Positions 24,326 to 32,241 of a stretch of DNA of 33,871 bases are shown here, in pieces. The notes under the pieces were generated by a model. That model was not told the DNA's origin and ran no database searches. It worked only from the letters and a program-made list of their open reading frames with translations. Source of the stretch: Rubneribacter badeniensis (GTDB lineage Bacteria; Actinomycetota; Coriobacteriia; Coriobacteriales; Eggerthellaceae); contig NZ_PPEL01000022.1 of assembly GCF_002899695.1 (NCBI RefSeq), positions 1 to 33,871 on the forward strand, read 5' to 3'. Numbering within the stretch: the first letter of the stretch is position 1; each line of letters starts with the position of its first letter. Position numbers and translations under genes: made by a program.

Positions 24326-24955
24326 TCAGCGCGGTTGCGATGGCGGCGCGGGGACGGGGGAGGAGGGCTCGGGGTCGAAGAGGGCGCGCGCCATGGCGTC
24401 GATGATGATGCCGACTGTGGCGTCGAGCGCGTCGGCGTGCACGTTCTCTTCGTTGAGGTAGAGCATGGCGATGGCCTTCTGAAGGTTCGCGAACGTTCGC
24501 CAGTCCGCATGCGGGCTTACGCCGTCGAGCTTCGAGAGAATCCATTCGGACGTCTCTCGGTCGACATCGGGGCTGAAGGAGCGCTCGCGGGGCCATTTCT
24601 CGCTCAGGTAGCGCCAGCCGTCGACGCCGACAGCGCGGTACAGCTCGGCGCCGTCGCGCCACATGCGCGAAAGCCAGCTCTCGAAGGCCGCGCGGTCGAT
24701 CTTCCCGCCGGCTCGGTCGGCCAGCTCTTCGAGCTCCGTCGCGACGCGTGTGCGCCCCTTGACCACGATCTGGTAGACGAACTCCTCTTTGGAGGGGAAG
24801 AAGCTGTAGAACGTCCCCTTCGCGATGCCCGCGCGGCTCGTCACCTCGTCAATGGTGAGCCGGCGCAGACCGCGCTCCCTCATGAGGTCGAACCCTGCCG
24901 CAAGCAGGCTCTGGCGTATCTCCGCGCGGCGGGCTTCGTTGAATATCGCGGGCAT
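24326..24955 (-). CDS. TetR-family transcriptional regulator
   Basis: This 209-residue regulator has the N-terminal TetR domain: NEARRAEIRQSLLAAGFDLMRERG, then LTIDEVTSRAGIAKGTFYSFFPSKEEF at about 33-60, the canonical helix-turn-helix with Gly-Thr-Phe-Tyr-x-Phe-Phe. The rest is a helical ligand and dimer domain. ATG 24955 has AAGGAGG five bases upstream on the minus strand. It faces away from ABC pair C, which starts about 660 bases off, and two tandem TGAC...GTCA dyads of the TetR operator type lie directly before that pair, so it is the likely repressor of pair C. parS site 3 lies between the two genes. The ligand is unknown. Confidence 0.88.
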   Translation of the reverse strand: MPAIFNEARRAEIRQSLLAAGFDLMRERGLRRLTIDEVTSRAGIAKGTFYSFFPSKEEFVYQIVVKGRTRVATELEELADRAGGKIDRAAFESWLSRMWRDGAELYRAVGVDGWRYLSEKWPRERSFSPDVDRETSEWILSKLDGVSPHADWRTFANLQKAIAMLYLNEENVHADALDATVGIIIDAMARALFDPEPSSPVPAPPSQPR

Positions 24956-25434
24956 GGCGTCCTCCTTGTCGTCGGGTGCGCATCGCGGCGGGCAGGGCGT
25001 CGGCTGACCGCGCGGGGCGCGCCGCGCGTCGTCTGCGGGTGCGCGCTCCGCGTTGTGCGCAGGCCGCGCGCCGTCTTGCGCTACCGCGTTGTCCGTATAC
25101 CGTACGACCTGCGTGTCTGTCGCCGCGCCGCCGCGTTCGCGACGCGCCCGCGGGTTGCCTCGTCGGCGGGTCGCACGACCTGGGTCGCGTGCAGGACACG
25201 CGCCACAAGCTGATCTGTACTCGCACGCCGCGCGCCGCGTTGCAAGCCGCTTGCGGGTGCATCCTGTTCGTCGTTCACGGGTCGAGCGCCGCGCCGCGCA
25301 CGATACTCGGCGCGCCGGCTCTCGCCTCGCGGTCGCGCTGCGCCGCCTCCGGCCACGCGATGGGCCGCATGATCGGAGGCGCGATGGGCGAGCGGAGCCG
25401 TTTTTCTCGGTTCGGCGCCTTCAAGCCAAACAGA

Positions 25435-25450
25435 TGTTTCACGTGAAACA
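25435..25450. other. parS site 3 (ParB binding site)
   Basis: The third perfect TGTTTCACGTGAAACA lies in the TetR/ABC pair C intergenic region, 55 bases before the first TetR-type dyad. The palindrome extends to 30 bases (25428-25457), longer than at the other two sites. The rest of the gap from 24956 to 25430 shows nothing recognisable. Confidence 0.93.
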
Positions 25451-25504
25451 TCTGTTTCTGCACGGTTGGCGGCATCTGATGTCCTCCGTGCCATCGTAAC
25501 CTAT

Positions 25505-25530
25505 ATGACCGAAAGTTGAAAGATGGTCAT
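25505..25530. promoter_or_regulatory. TetR-type operator 1 before ABC pair C
   Basis: ATGAC (25505-25509) and GTCAT (25526-25530) form a 26-base dyad with a 16-base spacer; the left half reads TGACCGAAA. The same arms and spacer recur at 25569-25594, 64 bases further on. Two equal sites before the start of one operon, next to a TetR gene, are good evidence for a TetR-type operator. Confidence 0.6.
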
Positions 25531-25546
25531 TTTCCCGTTGCCTTGC

Positions 25547-25566
25547 AAGTTATCGTATGCTAACTT
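25547..25566. promoter_or_regulatory. AAGTT-N10-AACTT operator before ABC pair C
   Basis: AAGTT (25547-25551) and AACTT (25562-25566) repeat the arms and 10-base spacer of the dyad at 2988. It sits between the two TetR-type dyads. TTGCAA at 25544 and TAAATG at 25566, 16 bases apart, are a possible -35 and -10, in which case the dyad fills the promoter spacer, a repressor position. Confidence 0.5.
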
Positions 25567-25596
25567 AAATGACTGAAACTAAGAAATTGGTCATTT
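25567..25596. promoter_or_regulatory. TetR-type operator 2 before ABC pair C
   Basis: AAATGAC (25567-25573) and GTCATTT (25590-25596) form a dyad with seven-base arms and a 16-base spacer; the left half reads TGACTGAAA, a form common in TetR-family operators. It ends 17 bases before the ATG of the first ABC gene, overlapping the possible -10. Confidence 0.6.
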
Positions 25597-25613
25597 AAGG
25601 AAGGGAGCGGAGC

Positions 25614-27605
25614 ATGAAGGCGAAGACGGCGGTGCGTCCCGCGCTTTCGACGGTGTTCTCGAAGGCGCAGCGCGCGTTCTACGAAAGGGCTGCGGATCCT
25701 CCGTCCGTCCCCGGCGCAGGTGCCTCCAGCCCCGGCGCGGGCGGCTCCGGCAGAGATGCCGCCCCCGCCGCAGGCACCCCGTCCGCGCGCCCCAAGCGCA
25801 AGCAGGGCCTCGCGCGCCTCATGGAGCTGGCGGGGCGCAAGCGCGGGCTGCTCGTCGGCGCGGTCGCGCTGGCCGTCGCGGCATCGGCGGCGCGGTTCTC
25901 GCCCTTCATCCTCGTGTACTTCATGATGGACCAGGTGGTCATGCATTTCCACGACTTGGCCTCCATCGATTGGCGCTTCATGGCCGCGCTTGCGGCCGGT
26001 GCCCTGGCCGCTGCGGCGGTGTACGGCGTCGCGATGTACCTCTCCACGATGCTCGCGCACACGGCGGCGTTCAACATCCTGTACGAGGTGCGCGTGCAGC
26101 TTATGGGAAAGCTCGCGCGCGTGCCCTCCGGATTCTTCTCCGACGTGCGCCAGGGCGAGGTGAAGAAGGTGATGAGCGCCGACGTCGAGCAGATCGAGGG
26201 CTTCGTGGCGCACCATCTGGCCGATGCCGCGTCGGCCGCCTCGCTTCCCCTTGTGGCCATCGCGTGTCTGCTCGCGGTGGACTGGCGGCTCGCGCTTGCG
26301 CTCGTCATCCCCATCGTGGCGGCGTTCATCCTGATGGGACGCGCTCTTGCGACGCCGGAGGGGGCGGCGTGCCAGGCGGCCATGCGCGCGTCCGGCGAGA
26401 CGTTGGAGGGCACCACGGTGGAGTACGTGCACGGCATGTCGGTGGTGAAGGTGTTCAACCGCAGCCTTTCGGCGTTTCGGCGCTTCGAGGCCGACGCGCG
26501 CGAGTACGTGGGCAACATCAAATGGGCGACGTACTTCAACGCTTCGGGCATGGGCAGGATGTACGCGGCCATCGGCGCTCAGATGCTGTGCCTGCTCGTC
26601 GCGGTGCTGCTCGTCCTGCCCGGCGTTTCGGCCGACGGGCAGTCCTACGCGCGCTTCGTGTCCACCGTGCTTCTGTTCTTCCTCGTGGGGGCGGGGATGA
26701 AAGAGCCCGTCTTGCAGATGATCACCCAGACGGTGACGATGAGCGGCGTGAACGCGGCGGTCGAGTGCATCGACGATATCCTCGACTATCCCGATCTTGC
26801 CGAGCCCGCCGAGCCGCGCGAGCCGCAAGACGCGAGCGTGGAGTTCTCCCACGTGTCCTTCTCGTATGCGGGGCCGGACGGGCCGCGGGCGCTCGACGAC
26901 GTGAGCTTTCGGCTCCCCTCCGGCAGCGTCACGGGCCTCGTGGGCCCTTCCGGAGGCGGCAAGTCGACCATCGCGGCGCTCATCCTGCGGTTCTTCGACG
27001 CGGATGAGGGCGCGGTGCGCGTGGGCGGCGTGGACGTCCGCGAGCTCTCGTCCCAGCGCCTTTCCGACACCGTGTCGTTCGTGTTCCAGGACACCTTCTT
27101 GCTGGCCGACACGCTGGAGGCGAACATCCGCATGGGAAACGAGGCCGCCACGCGCGACGAGGTGCTCGCGGCGGCGCGGGCGGCGTGCATCGACGACGTG
27201 GTGGCGCGTCTGCCCGAGGGCCTTGACACGCGCATCGGGCCGGGTGGCACGTACCTGTCGGGCGGCGAGGCGCAACGCGTGGCCATCGCGCGCGTGTTTC
27301 TGAAAGACGCGCCCATCGTGGTGCTCGACGAGGCCACGGCCTACGTCGACGCCGAGAACGAGGGGAGGATCCAGCAGGCGTTCGCGCGGCTTGCACGGGA
27401 CAAGACCGTGCTCATCATCGCCCATCGCCTGAAGACCGTCGAAGCCGCAGACCGCATCCTCGTGATGGACGAGGGCCGGCTTGCGGCGCAGGGCCCGCAC
27501 GATGCGCTCGTGCGAAAGAGCGCGCTGTATCGCCGGATGGTCGAGGCGAACGAGCGGCGCGACGCGTGGGACATGGCCGCAGGGAAGGAGGATCGTCGTG
27601 GGTAG
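25614..27605 (+). CDS. ABC half-transporter (TMD-NBD), first partner of pair C
   Basis: The protein has 663 residues. A Pro/Ala/Gly-rich extension (about 25-60) precedes the membrane domain, in roughly 75-370. The ATPase domain has GPSGGGKST at 444, VFQDTFLLADT, LSGGEAQR at 548, VLDEATAYVDAENE and AHRLKT; all key residues are present. It is more distant from the first partners of pairs A and B, which share VAQD and Ala-Asp D-loops that this lacks. ATG 25614 has GGGAG six bases upstream. The operon is preceded by one AAGTT-type and two TetR-type dyads, the most elaborate control region in the window. Substrate and direction of transport are not certain. Confidence 0.83.
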   Translation: MKAKTAVRPALSTVFSKAQRAFYERAADPPSVPGAGASSPGAGGSGRDAAPAAGTPSARPKRKQGLARLMELAGRKRGLLVGAVALAVAASAARFSPFILVYFMMDQVVMHFHDLASIDWRFMAALAAGALAAAAVYGVAMYLSTMLAHTAAFNILYEVRVQLMGKLARVPSGFFSDVRQGEVKKVMSADVEQIEGFVAHHLADAASAASLPLVAIACLLAVDWRLALALVIPIVAAFILMGRALATPEGAACQAAMRASGETLEGTTVEYVHGMSVVKVFNRSLSAFRRFEADAREYVGNIKWATYFNASGMGRMYAAIGAQMLCLLVAVLLVLPGVSADGQSYARFVSTVLLFFLVGAGMKEPVLQMITQTVTMSGVNAAVECIDDILDYPDLAEPAEPREPQDASVEFSHVSFSYAGPDGPRALDDVSFRLPSGSVTGLVGPSGGGKSTIAALILRFFDADEGAVRVGGVDVRELSSQRLSDTVSFVFQDTFLLADTLEANIRMGNEAATRDEVLAAARAACIDDVVARLPEGLDTRIGPGGTYLSGGEAQRVAIARVFLKDAPIVVLDEATAYVDAENEGRIQQAFARLARDKTVLIIAHRLKTVEAADRILVMDEGRLAAQGPHDALVRKSALYRRMVEANERRDAWDMAAGKEDRRG

Positions 27606-29436
27606 CCTTGCAGAATCGCTCGACCGCCTGACGCTCAGGAGGCCCAAGAACTACTGCGCGATGGTCGGATGGCGCATCCTCGATTCGATGGTCAGCTCGC
27701 TGCCGACGGGCATCATGGTGGCGGCGGTGTACGTGCTGATGGGCCCCATCGCCGATCCGGGGTCGGCGCTCGACGTCCGCGCGCTCGCGCTCTGCCTCGT
27801 CGCGCTTGCGGCCCAGCTTGCGCTGTCGTACCTCTCTTCTCGCAAGATATACATACTGACCTGCGCGGGAACGGCCGACATCGTGCTCGAGGCGCGCCTT
27901 GCGATGGGAGAGAAGCTCAGGCGGCTGCCGATGGGCTTCTACAGCGAGCGCGATGCGGGCGATCTGACCTCGGTGCTTCTGCGCGACTATCGCATCGTGG
28001 AGAACTACGGCGGCGAGCTTTTGTCGCAGGCGGGGTGCATCCTCGCGAGGCTCGCGGTGTTCTCGGTGTTCCTCGCCGTGTTCGACGCGCGCATGGCCGC
28101 TGCGACGCTTGCGGTGGTGCCGCTGGCGCTTCCGTTTCTCTATCTGGGGTTTCGGGGGCTCTCGCGCGTCTCAGACGAGATGGCGCGCGCCTTGCGGGAA
28201 AGCGACGCGCGCAGCATCGAGTACGCGCGCGGCATCCGCACGCTCAAAGCGTTCGGCTTGGCGGGCGAGCAGTTCGCCGCGCTCGAGCGCAGCTTCGATG
28301 AGCTGCGGCGCGTGTCCATCAAGAAGGAGGCGGCCTCGCGTCCCGTGGCCGTGTTCGGACGGCTCGTGCTGTCGTGCGGCATCGGCGTGGTGATGGCCGC
28401 GGGCACGGCCCTTCTGTCGCAGGGCGCGCTCCATCCGTTCTCCTTCATGGTGTTTCTGCTGGTCGCGCTGAATCTGTACGAGCCGGTGATCTCGCTGTTC
28501 TATTTCCTGTCCGACTTCTCGCATGCCGACAAGGCGGCGCGGCGCATCGACGCGGTGCTCGACGAGCCCGAGCTTTCCGAGCCGGCTTTGGAGAAGCGGC
28601 GCGCGGCGCAGGGGCTCGACTACGCGTTCGAGGAGGTCGTGTTCGGCTACGGCGCGCCGGGAAAGGAGCGCCCGGACGCCGATGCGGCGCCGGGGGCGAA
28701 GGCCGCGCAAGGCGCGCCGGACGACGTGCTGCGCGGGCTTTCCCTCGAAGCGCCGCAGGGCGGCATGACCGCCCTCGTGGGGCGCTCGGGCTCGGGCAAG
28801 TCGACGGTCGTGCGGCTTATGGCCCGGTTCTGGGATCCGCGCGCAGGCGAGGTGCGCCTCGGCGGCGTGCCGCTTAAGCGCATGGGCGCAGACGCGCTGC
28901 TTTCGCGCGTGAGCATCGTGTTCCAAGACGTGTACCTGTTCCAGGACACCATAGCGGAGAACATCCGCATGGGGCGCGAGGGGGCCACCGACGAGGAGGT
29001 GCGCGATGCGGCCCGCCGTGCGGCGTGCCTCGAGTTCATCGAGCGGCTGCCCCAGGGCTTCGACACGGTGGTCGGCGAGGGCGGCTGCACGCTCTCGGGC
29101 GGCGAGAAGCAGCGCATCTCCATCGCCCGCGCGCTTTTGAAGGACGCGCCCATCGTGCTGCTCGACGAGGCGACGGCGTCGCTCGATCCGCAAAACGAAG
29201 TGCTCGTCCAACGGGCCGTCGCCGAGCTCGTGCGCGACAAGACGGTGGTCGTGATCGCCCATCGTCTGAGGTCCGTCCGCAGCGCCGCGCGCATCGTGGT
29301 GGTGGATGGCGGGGTCGTCGCGGAGAGCGGCACGCATGACGAGCTTGTGGCGGCGGGCGGCCTGTACGCCGGCATGTGGTTCGAGCAGCAGCGCGCCGGC
29401 GAGTGGCGGCTTGGGGGCGATGTTCCGCGGCCGTAG
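27598..29436 (+). CDS. ABC half-transporter (TMD-NBD), second partner of pair C
   Basis: The 612-residue partner starts at GTG 27598, six bases after AAGGAGG and overlapping the previous gene by eight bases. Membrane helices fill about 20-290. Between the A-loop tyrosine (VFGYG) and Walker A there is a low-complexity insert of about 25 residues rich in Ala, Asp and Pro, not seen in pairs A or B. Walker A is GRSGSGKST at 395, then VFQDVYLFQDT, LSGGEKQR at 499, LLDEATASLDPQNE and AHRLRS. It ends RAGEWRLGG, a variant of the end of the other second partners. Confidence 0.83.
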   Translation: MGSLAESLDRLTLRRPKNYCAMVGWRILDSMVSSLPTGIMVAAVYVLMGPIADPGSALDVRALALCLVALAAQLALSYLSSRKIYILTCAGTADIVLEARLAMGEKLRRLPMGFYSERDAGDLTSVLLRDYRIVENYGGELLSQAGCILARLAVFSVFLAVFDARMAAATLAVVPLALPFLYLGFRGLSRVSDEMARALRESDARSIEYARGIRTLKAFGLAGEQFAALERSFDELRRVSIKKEAASRPVAVFGRLVLSCGIGVVMAAGTALLSQGALHPFSFMVFLLVALNLYEPVISLFYFLSDFSHADKAARRIDAVLDEPELSEPALEKRRAAQGLDYAFEEVVFGYGAPGKERPDADAAPGAKAAQGAPDDVLRGLSLEAPQGGMTALVGRSGSGKSTVVRLMARFWDPRAGEVRLGGVPLKRMGADALLSRVSIVFQDVYLFQDTIAENIRMGREGATDEEVRDAARRAACLEFIERLPQGFDTVVGEGGCTLSGGEKQRISIARALLKDAPIVLLDEATASLDPQNEVLVQRAVAELVRDKTVVVIAHRLRSVRSAARIVVVDGGVVAESGTHDELVAAGGLYAGMWFEQQRAGEWRLGGDVPRP

Positions 29437-29554
29437 AAGGTTGGCGCGGCGGGGCGGGCGGGCGCGATGGGCGCGTCGGCGGGCCGAGACGGGTGCGGGG
29501 GAGCGAAGGCGAGCGAGCGGAAGGCCGCGAGCACGGACGACGGGCCGAGGGCGA

Positions 29555-29986
29555 TCATCGGGCGTGCGCGTGCAACTCGTCGAGCAGTCCGGCGGCGAGG
29601 GCCACGCCGTCCTCGATGCAGCCGCTGCAGCTGCGAAGCGGCGCGCCCGTGCGCTCGCCTTTGAGGTCGGCGCAGATGGTGGAGCCGTTCTTCGCGCGGA
29701 ACGCCTCGACGAGGCGGCGCACGTAGCGGTACGTGAGCTCTTTGCTGGTGGGGTCGGCCGCGCCGTTGCTGGTTGCGAGGCCGATGGCCATCGCGCCGCC
29801 CGAGACGGCTCCGCACGTCTCGCTCATGCCGCCCATCCCCCGGCCAAGCCCTTCGGATGCGCGGAAGCAGACGTCCTCGTCGGCGCCCAGACGCGGCGCG
29901 AGCGCGCAGACGACGCATTGGGCGCAGTTGAAGTTGCGGTCGTGCAGCGCAAGGGCGCGTGCGACGAGGTCGGCGGTATCGTTCAA
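29555..29986 (-). CDS. C_GCAxxG_C_C-type Cys-rich protein
   Basis: The protein of 143 residues fits the C_GCAxxG_C_C family (TIGR01909/PF09719-like), small proteins of unknown, perhaps redox or metal-linked, function. NFNCAQCVVCALAPRLG at about 18-34, RGMGGMSETCGAVSGGAMAIGL near 58-80, and CADLKGERTG with RSCSGCIEDG near the end carry the spaced cysteines. The start is TTG at 29986, seven bases after GAGGAG on the minus strand; an ATG a little upstream is out of frame. It is convergent with ABC pair C and shows no operon partner. Metal or FeS binding is inference from the cysteines. Confidence 0.8.
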   Translation of the reverse strand: MNDTADLVARALALHDRNFNCAQCVVCALAPRLGADEDVCFRASEGLGRGMGGMSETCGAVSGGAMAIGLATSNGAADPTSKELTYRYVRRLVEAFRAKNGSTICADLKGERTGAPLRSCSGCIEDGVALAAGLLDELHAHAR

Positions 29987-30141
29987 AGCGGGCTCCTCTC
30001 ATGAGACTGACCCGCTTATGATACCGCGCTTCCACCCGCCCGACGGCGCGGGTCGGGTTCGGGGAGGCGCGCGGTGCCGGAGGGGGTGCGGGCGTTCGCG
30101 CGCTTGCGGTGCGCTGCTGCGTGCGGGGCCGCATGCGAGGA

Positions 30142-30301
30142 GGCGGGCCGCGGCCAGACGCGCGGCAGCGCGGACGCGAGGCAGCCTAGATGTGCGGCGG
30201 CCTGGGCGCGCGGCGGTCCAGGCGCGCGGTAGCACAGGCGTGCGGAAGCCCAGATGTACGGCGGCTCAGATGCGAGGCAGCCCAGGCGCGCGGAAGTCCA
30301 G
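30142..30301. repeat. 16-base tandem repeat, ten units
   Basis: Ten units of exactly 16 bases run head to tail, of the form RYGYGCGGHRGYCCAG, for example GCGCGCGGCGGTCCAG (30206), GCGTGCGGAAGCCCAG (30238) and ATGCGAGGCAGCCCAG (30270). A partial unit follows. The unit length is not a multiple of three and no start is associated, so it is non-coding. It fills much of the 410-base gap between the two minus-strand genes; the part before it (29987-30141) shows nothing clear. Confidence 0.75.
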
Positions 30302-30316
30302 GTGCGCGCTCGCGAA

Positions 30317-30347
30317 AAGGGCCGGACGCGCACGGCGTCCGGCCCTT
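30317..30347 (-). terminator. Strong intrinsic terminator of the flavoprotein gene
   Basis: AAGGGCCGGACGC (30317-30329) and its perfect complement (30335-30347) make a 13-base stem with a five-base loop. On the minus strand the stem is followed by a run of four T. It lies 50 bases after the stop of the flavoprotein gene. Confidence 0.8.
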
Positions 30348-30396
30348 GCGAGGAGGCGGGAGGGAGGGGAATCGCCTCCTCGCGCCGCGAAGGCGG

Positions 30397-32097
30397 CTAG
30401 GAGAAGTCGAGCTCGCCGATGGTCGTGCCCTTCGCGCACGCCTCGCCCACGAGCTGGCCGAACGTCACGCAGCGGCCATGGCTCACGCCGGGGCAGTGCA
30501 CGGGGTAGTCGTTGCCGAAGAAGTCGCCCTGCACGTTGCCGATGGCGAACAGGCCGGCGATGGGCTCGTCCTCGGCGGTGAGCACCTGGGAGTCGGCGTT
30601 CACATGGAGGCCGAACGGGATGGTGAGCGTCGAGCACACGTTCTTCGTCGCGTAGAACGGGGCGGTCCTCACCGGGCAGAGGAACTGCGCGGGCACGTTG
30701 AAGTCGACGTCCTCGCCCGCTTCGGCCATGCTGTTGTAGCGCTCGACCGTGGCCTTGAGGGCGTCGGCGGGAACGTCGATCTGCGCGGCCAGCTCGTCGA
30801 GCGTGTCGGCTTTGAAGAGCTTGCCTTCGTCAAGCCACTTCTCCATGACCTCGGCCAAGCCGTCGGTGAAACGGTCGAAGCGCTCGGGCTGCTGCTGCAT
30901 GAGGTACGTCTCGTAGTCGCTGTCGAAGAGCGACCACGCCACGTTGCCGGGGGTATTCATGCGCGCGTTCGTCAGCATGGGCTCGAAGGGCATCTCGGCG
31001 CCGTAGCGCTCCCCGTTGGCGTTCACGGCGAGCCAGCACATGATGAACGACGTGAGGTTGAACTCGAGCGAGTCCAGCGTGAACTGGTGGATCATCGGAG
31101 CGGCGGGGCTCTTCGACAGCGCGGCGCCGGCCCAGGCGCCCATGAGCAGGCCGTCTCCGTTGTTGAAGCCGGCCGGGGCGTACACGTTGGCGTCCGAGCG
31201 GTTGGAAATGGGGCAGAACGCGTCGATCATCTCCTGGTTGCCGCCGATGTCGCCCGTGGCCAGGATGACGCCCTTCGAGGCGTTGTACTGCACGTGCTTG
31301 CCGTCCTTCGTGGTGGCGATGACGCCGGTGATGCCGCCGGCCGCGTCGCCTACGAGCTGCTCGGCGCGCGCCTCGAACACGAACTCGGCGCCGTTGTCCA
31401 CGGCGGAGTTGTACACGAGTTCGCCGAGCGTCACGTTGACCGGCTGGCCGTCGTCGCGGGCGTCGTACTTCTCGCCGCCGCGCACGAACGAAACGGCGTC
31501 GGGGTAGACGCGCCACTGCTCGGGCAGCGTGGACCACACGCCGTACTTCGCGGTGCCGGACAGCGCCGACACCATGCTCACGCCGTTTTTGGCGCCCAGG
31601 TCCCTGATGTAGTCGAACACCTCGCCGGAGCGCGACGCCCACACGTAGATGAGGTTGTAGTTCGTGGTCTGGTGCGACGCCTGGTGCAGGTAGCGCGCCG
31701 CGACGCGGGGATCGAGGTCAAGGCCGCTCTCCTCGTGCCACGTGCCGCCGATGAAGCCCACGTCCACGCCGCGCATGGAGATGGTGGTGTTGCGCTCGAC
31801 CACCACGGTTTTGGCGCCGTTGCGCGCGGCGGCCTCGGCGGCGTTGATGCCCGCAAGGCCCGCGCCCACGACCACCACGTCGAAGTCCTGCGTCTCGGCC
31901 ACGTCCGTGATGGGCTCGGGGGCGACCTCCCACGTGTGCTTCGCGCCCGCCTCTCCCGCCGACGAGCTTGCGTTCGCGTTCGCGCCGCCAGCGTCGGAGG
32001 ACGTGGCGGGGCTGCAAGCCGGCAGCGCGACGGCTGCCGCAGCGGCGGCGCCGGTGGCGAGCGCGCCCTTCAAGAAGCTTCTGCGATTGATGTCCAT
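30397..32097 (-). CDS. Tat-exported lipoprotein FAD-dependent reductase (fumarate/urocanate reductase-like, Cgr2 type)
   Basis: The 566-residue flavoprotein begins MDINRRSFLKG, a twin-arginine signal, followed by an Ala-rich segment and lipobox LPAC with Cys28, so it is probably folded in the cytoplasm and then anchored outside as a lipoprotein. FAD binding starts with VVVVGAGLAGINAAEAA at 74-90 and VVVERN; ILATGDIGGN, YAPAGFNNGDG and the C-terminal GLFAIGNVQGDFF to PGVSHGRCVTFG complete the fumarate-reductase flavoprotein fold. No FMN or haem domain is fused, so electrons must come from a separate protein. Such genes are greatly expanded in Eggerthellaceae, where Cgr2 reduces digoxin; the acceptor here is unknown. 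ATG 32097 is used because the signal starts there. A LuxR gene lies 145 bases upstream on the same strand. Confidence 0.88.
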   Translation of the reverse strand: MDINRRSFLKGALATGAAAAAAVALPACSPATSSDAGGANANASSSAGEAGAKHTWEVAPEPITDVAETQDFDVVVVGAGLAGINAAEAAARNGAKTVVVERNTTISMRGVDVGFIGGTWHEESGLDLDPRVAARYLHQASHQTTNYNLIYVWASRSGEVFDYIRDLGAKNGVSMVSALSGTAKYGVWSTLPEQWRVYPDAVSFVRGGEKYDARDDGQPVNVTLGELVYNSAVDNGAEFVFEARAEQLVGDAAGGITGVIATTKDGKHVQYNASKGVILATGDIGGNQEMIDAFCPISNRSDANVYAPAGFNNGDGLLMGAWAGAALSKSPAAPMIHQFTLDSLEFNLTSFIMCWLAVNANGERYGAEMPFEPMLTNARMNTPGNVAWSLFDSDYETYLMQQQPERFDRFTDGLAEVMEKWLDEGKLFKADTLDELAAQIDVPADALKATVERYNSMAEAGEDVDFNVPAQFLCPVRTAPFYATKNVCSTLTIPFGLHVNADSQVLTAEDEPIAGLFAIGNVQGDFFGNDYPVHCPGVSHGRCVTFGQLVGEACAKGTTIGELDFS

Positions 32098-32241
32098 GGC
32101 TTCATCCCTTCCCTCGGGGTCCTGAGGACCCGTGTTCCATCTGCCCGCGACGGCGGGCCGTGCGGCGTGTGGTCGCATCGAGGTCAGGATGCGGGATTCG
32201 GCTCGGCCGGCGCAACGCGCGAATCGCCGTATTTTCGCAAA

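Noticed and set aside
23771-25613. Replication origin with DnaA boxes
   Set aside because: Despite the parS cluster, no TTATCCACA-type boxes or AT-rich unwinding stretch were seen, and dnaA/dnaN are absent from the window.
3040-29436. Degenerate ATPase site in one subunit of the ABC pairs, as in some heterodimeric exporters
   Set aside because: Walker A, signature, catalytic Glu and switch His are present in all six proteins.
30142-30301. CRISPR array
   Set aside because: Units are directly adjacent with no spacers, and no cas genes are nearby.
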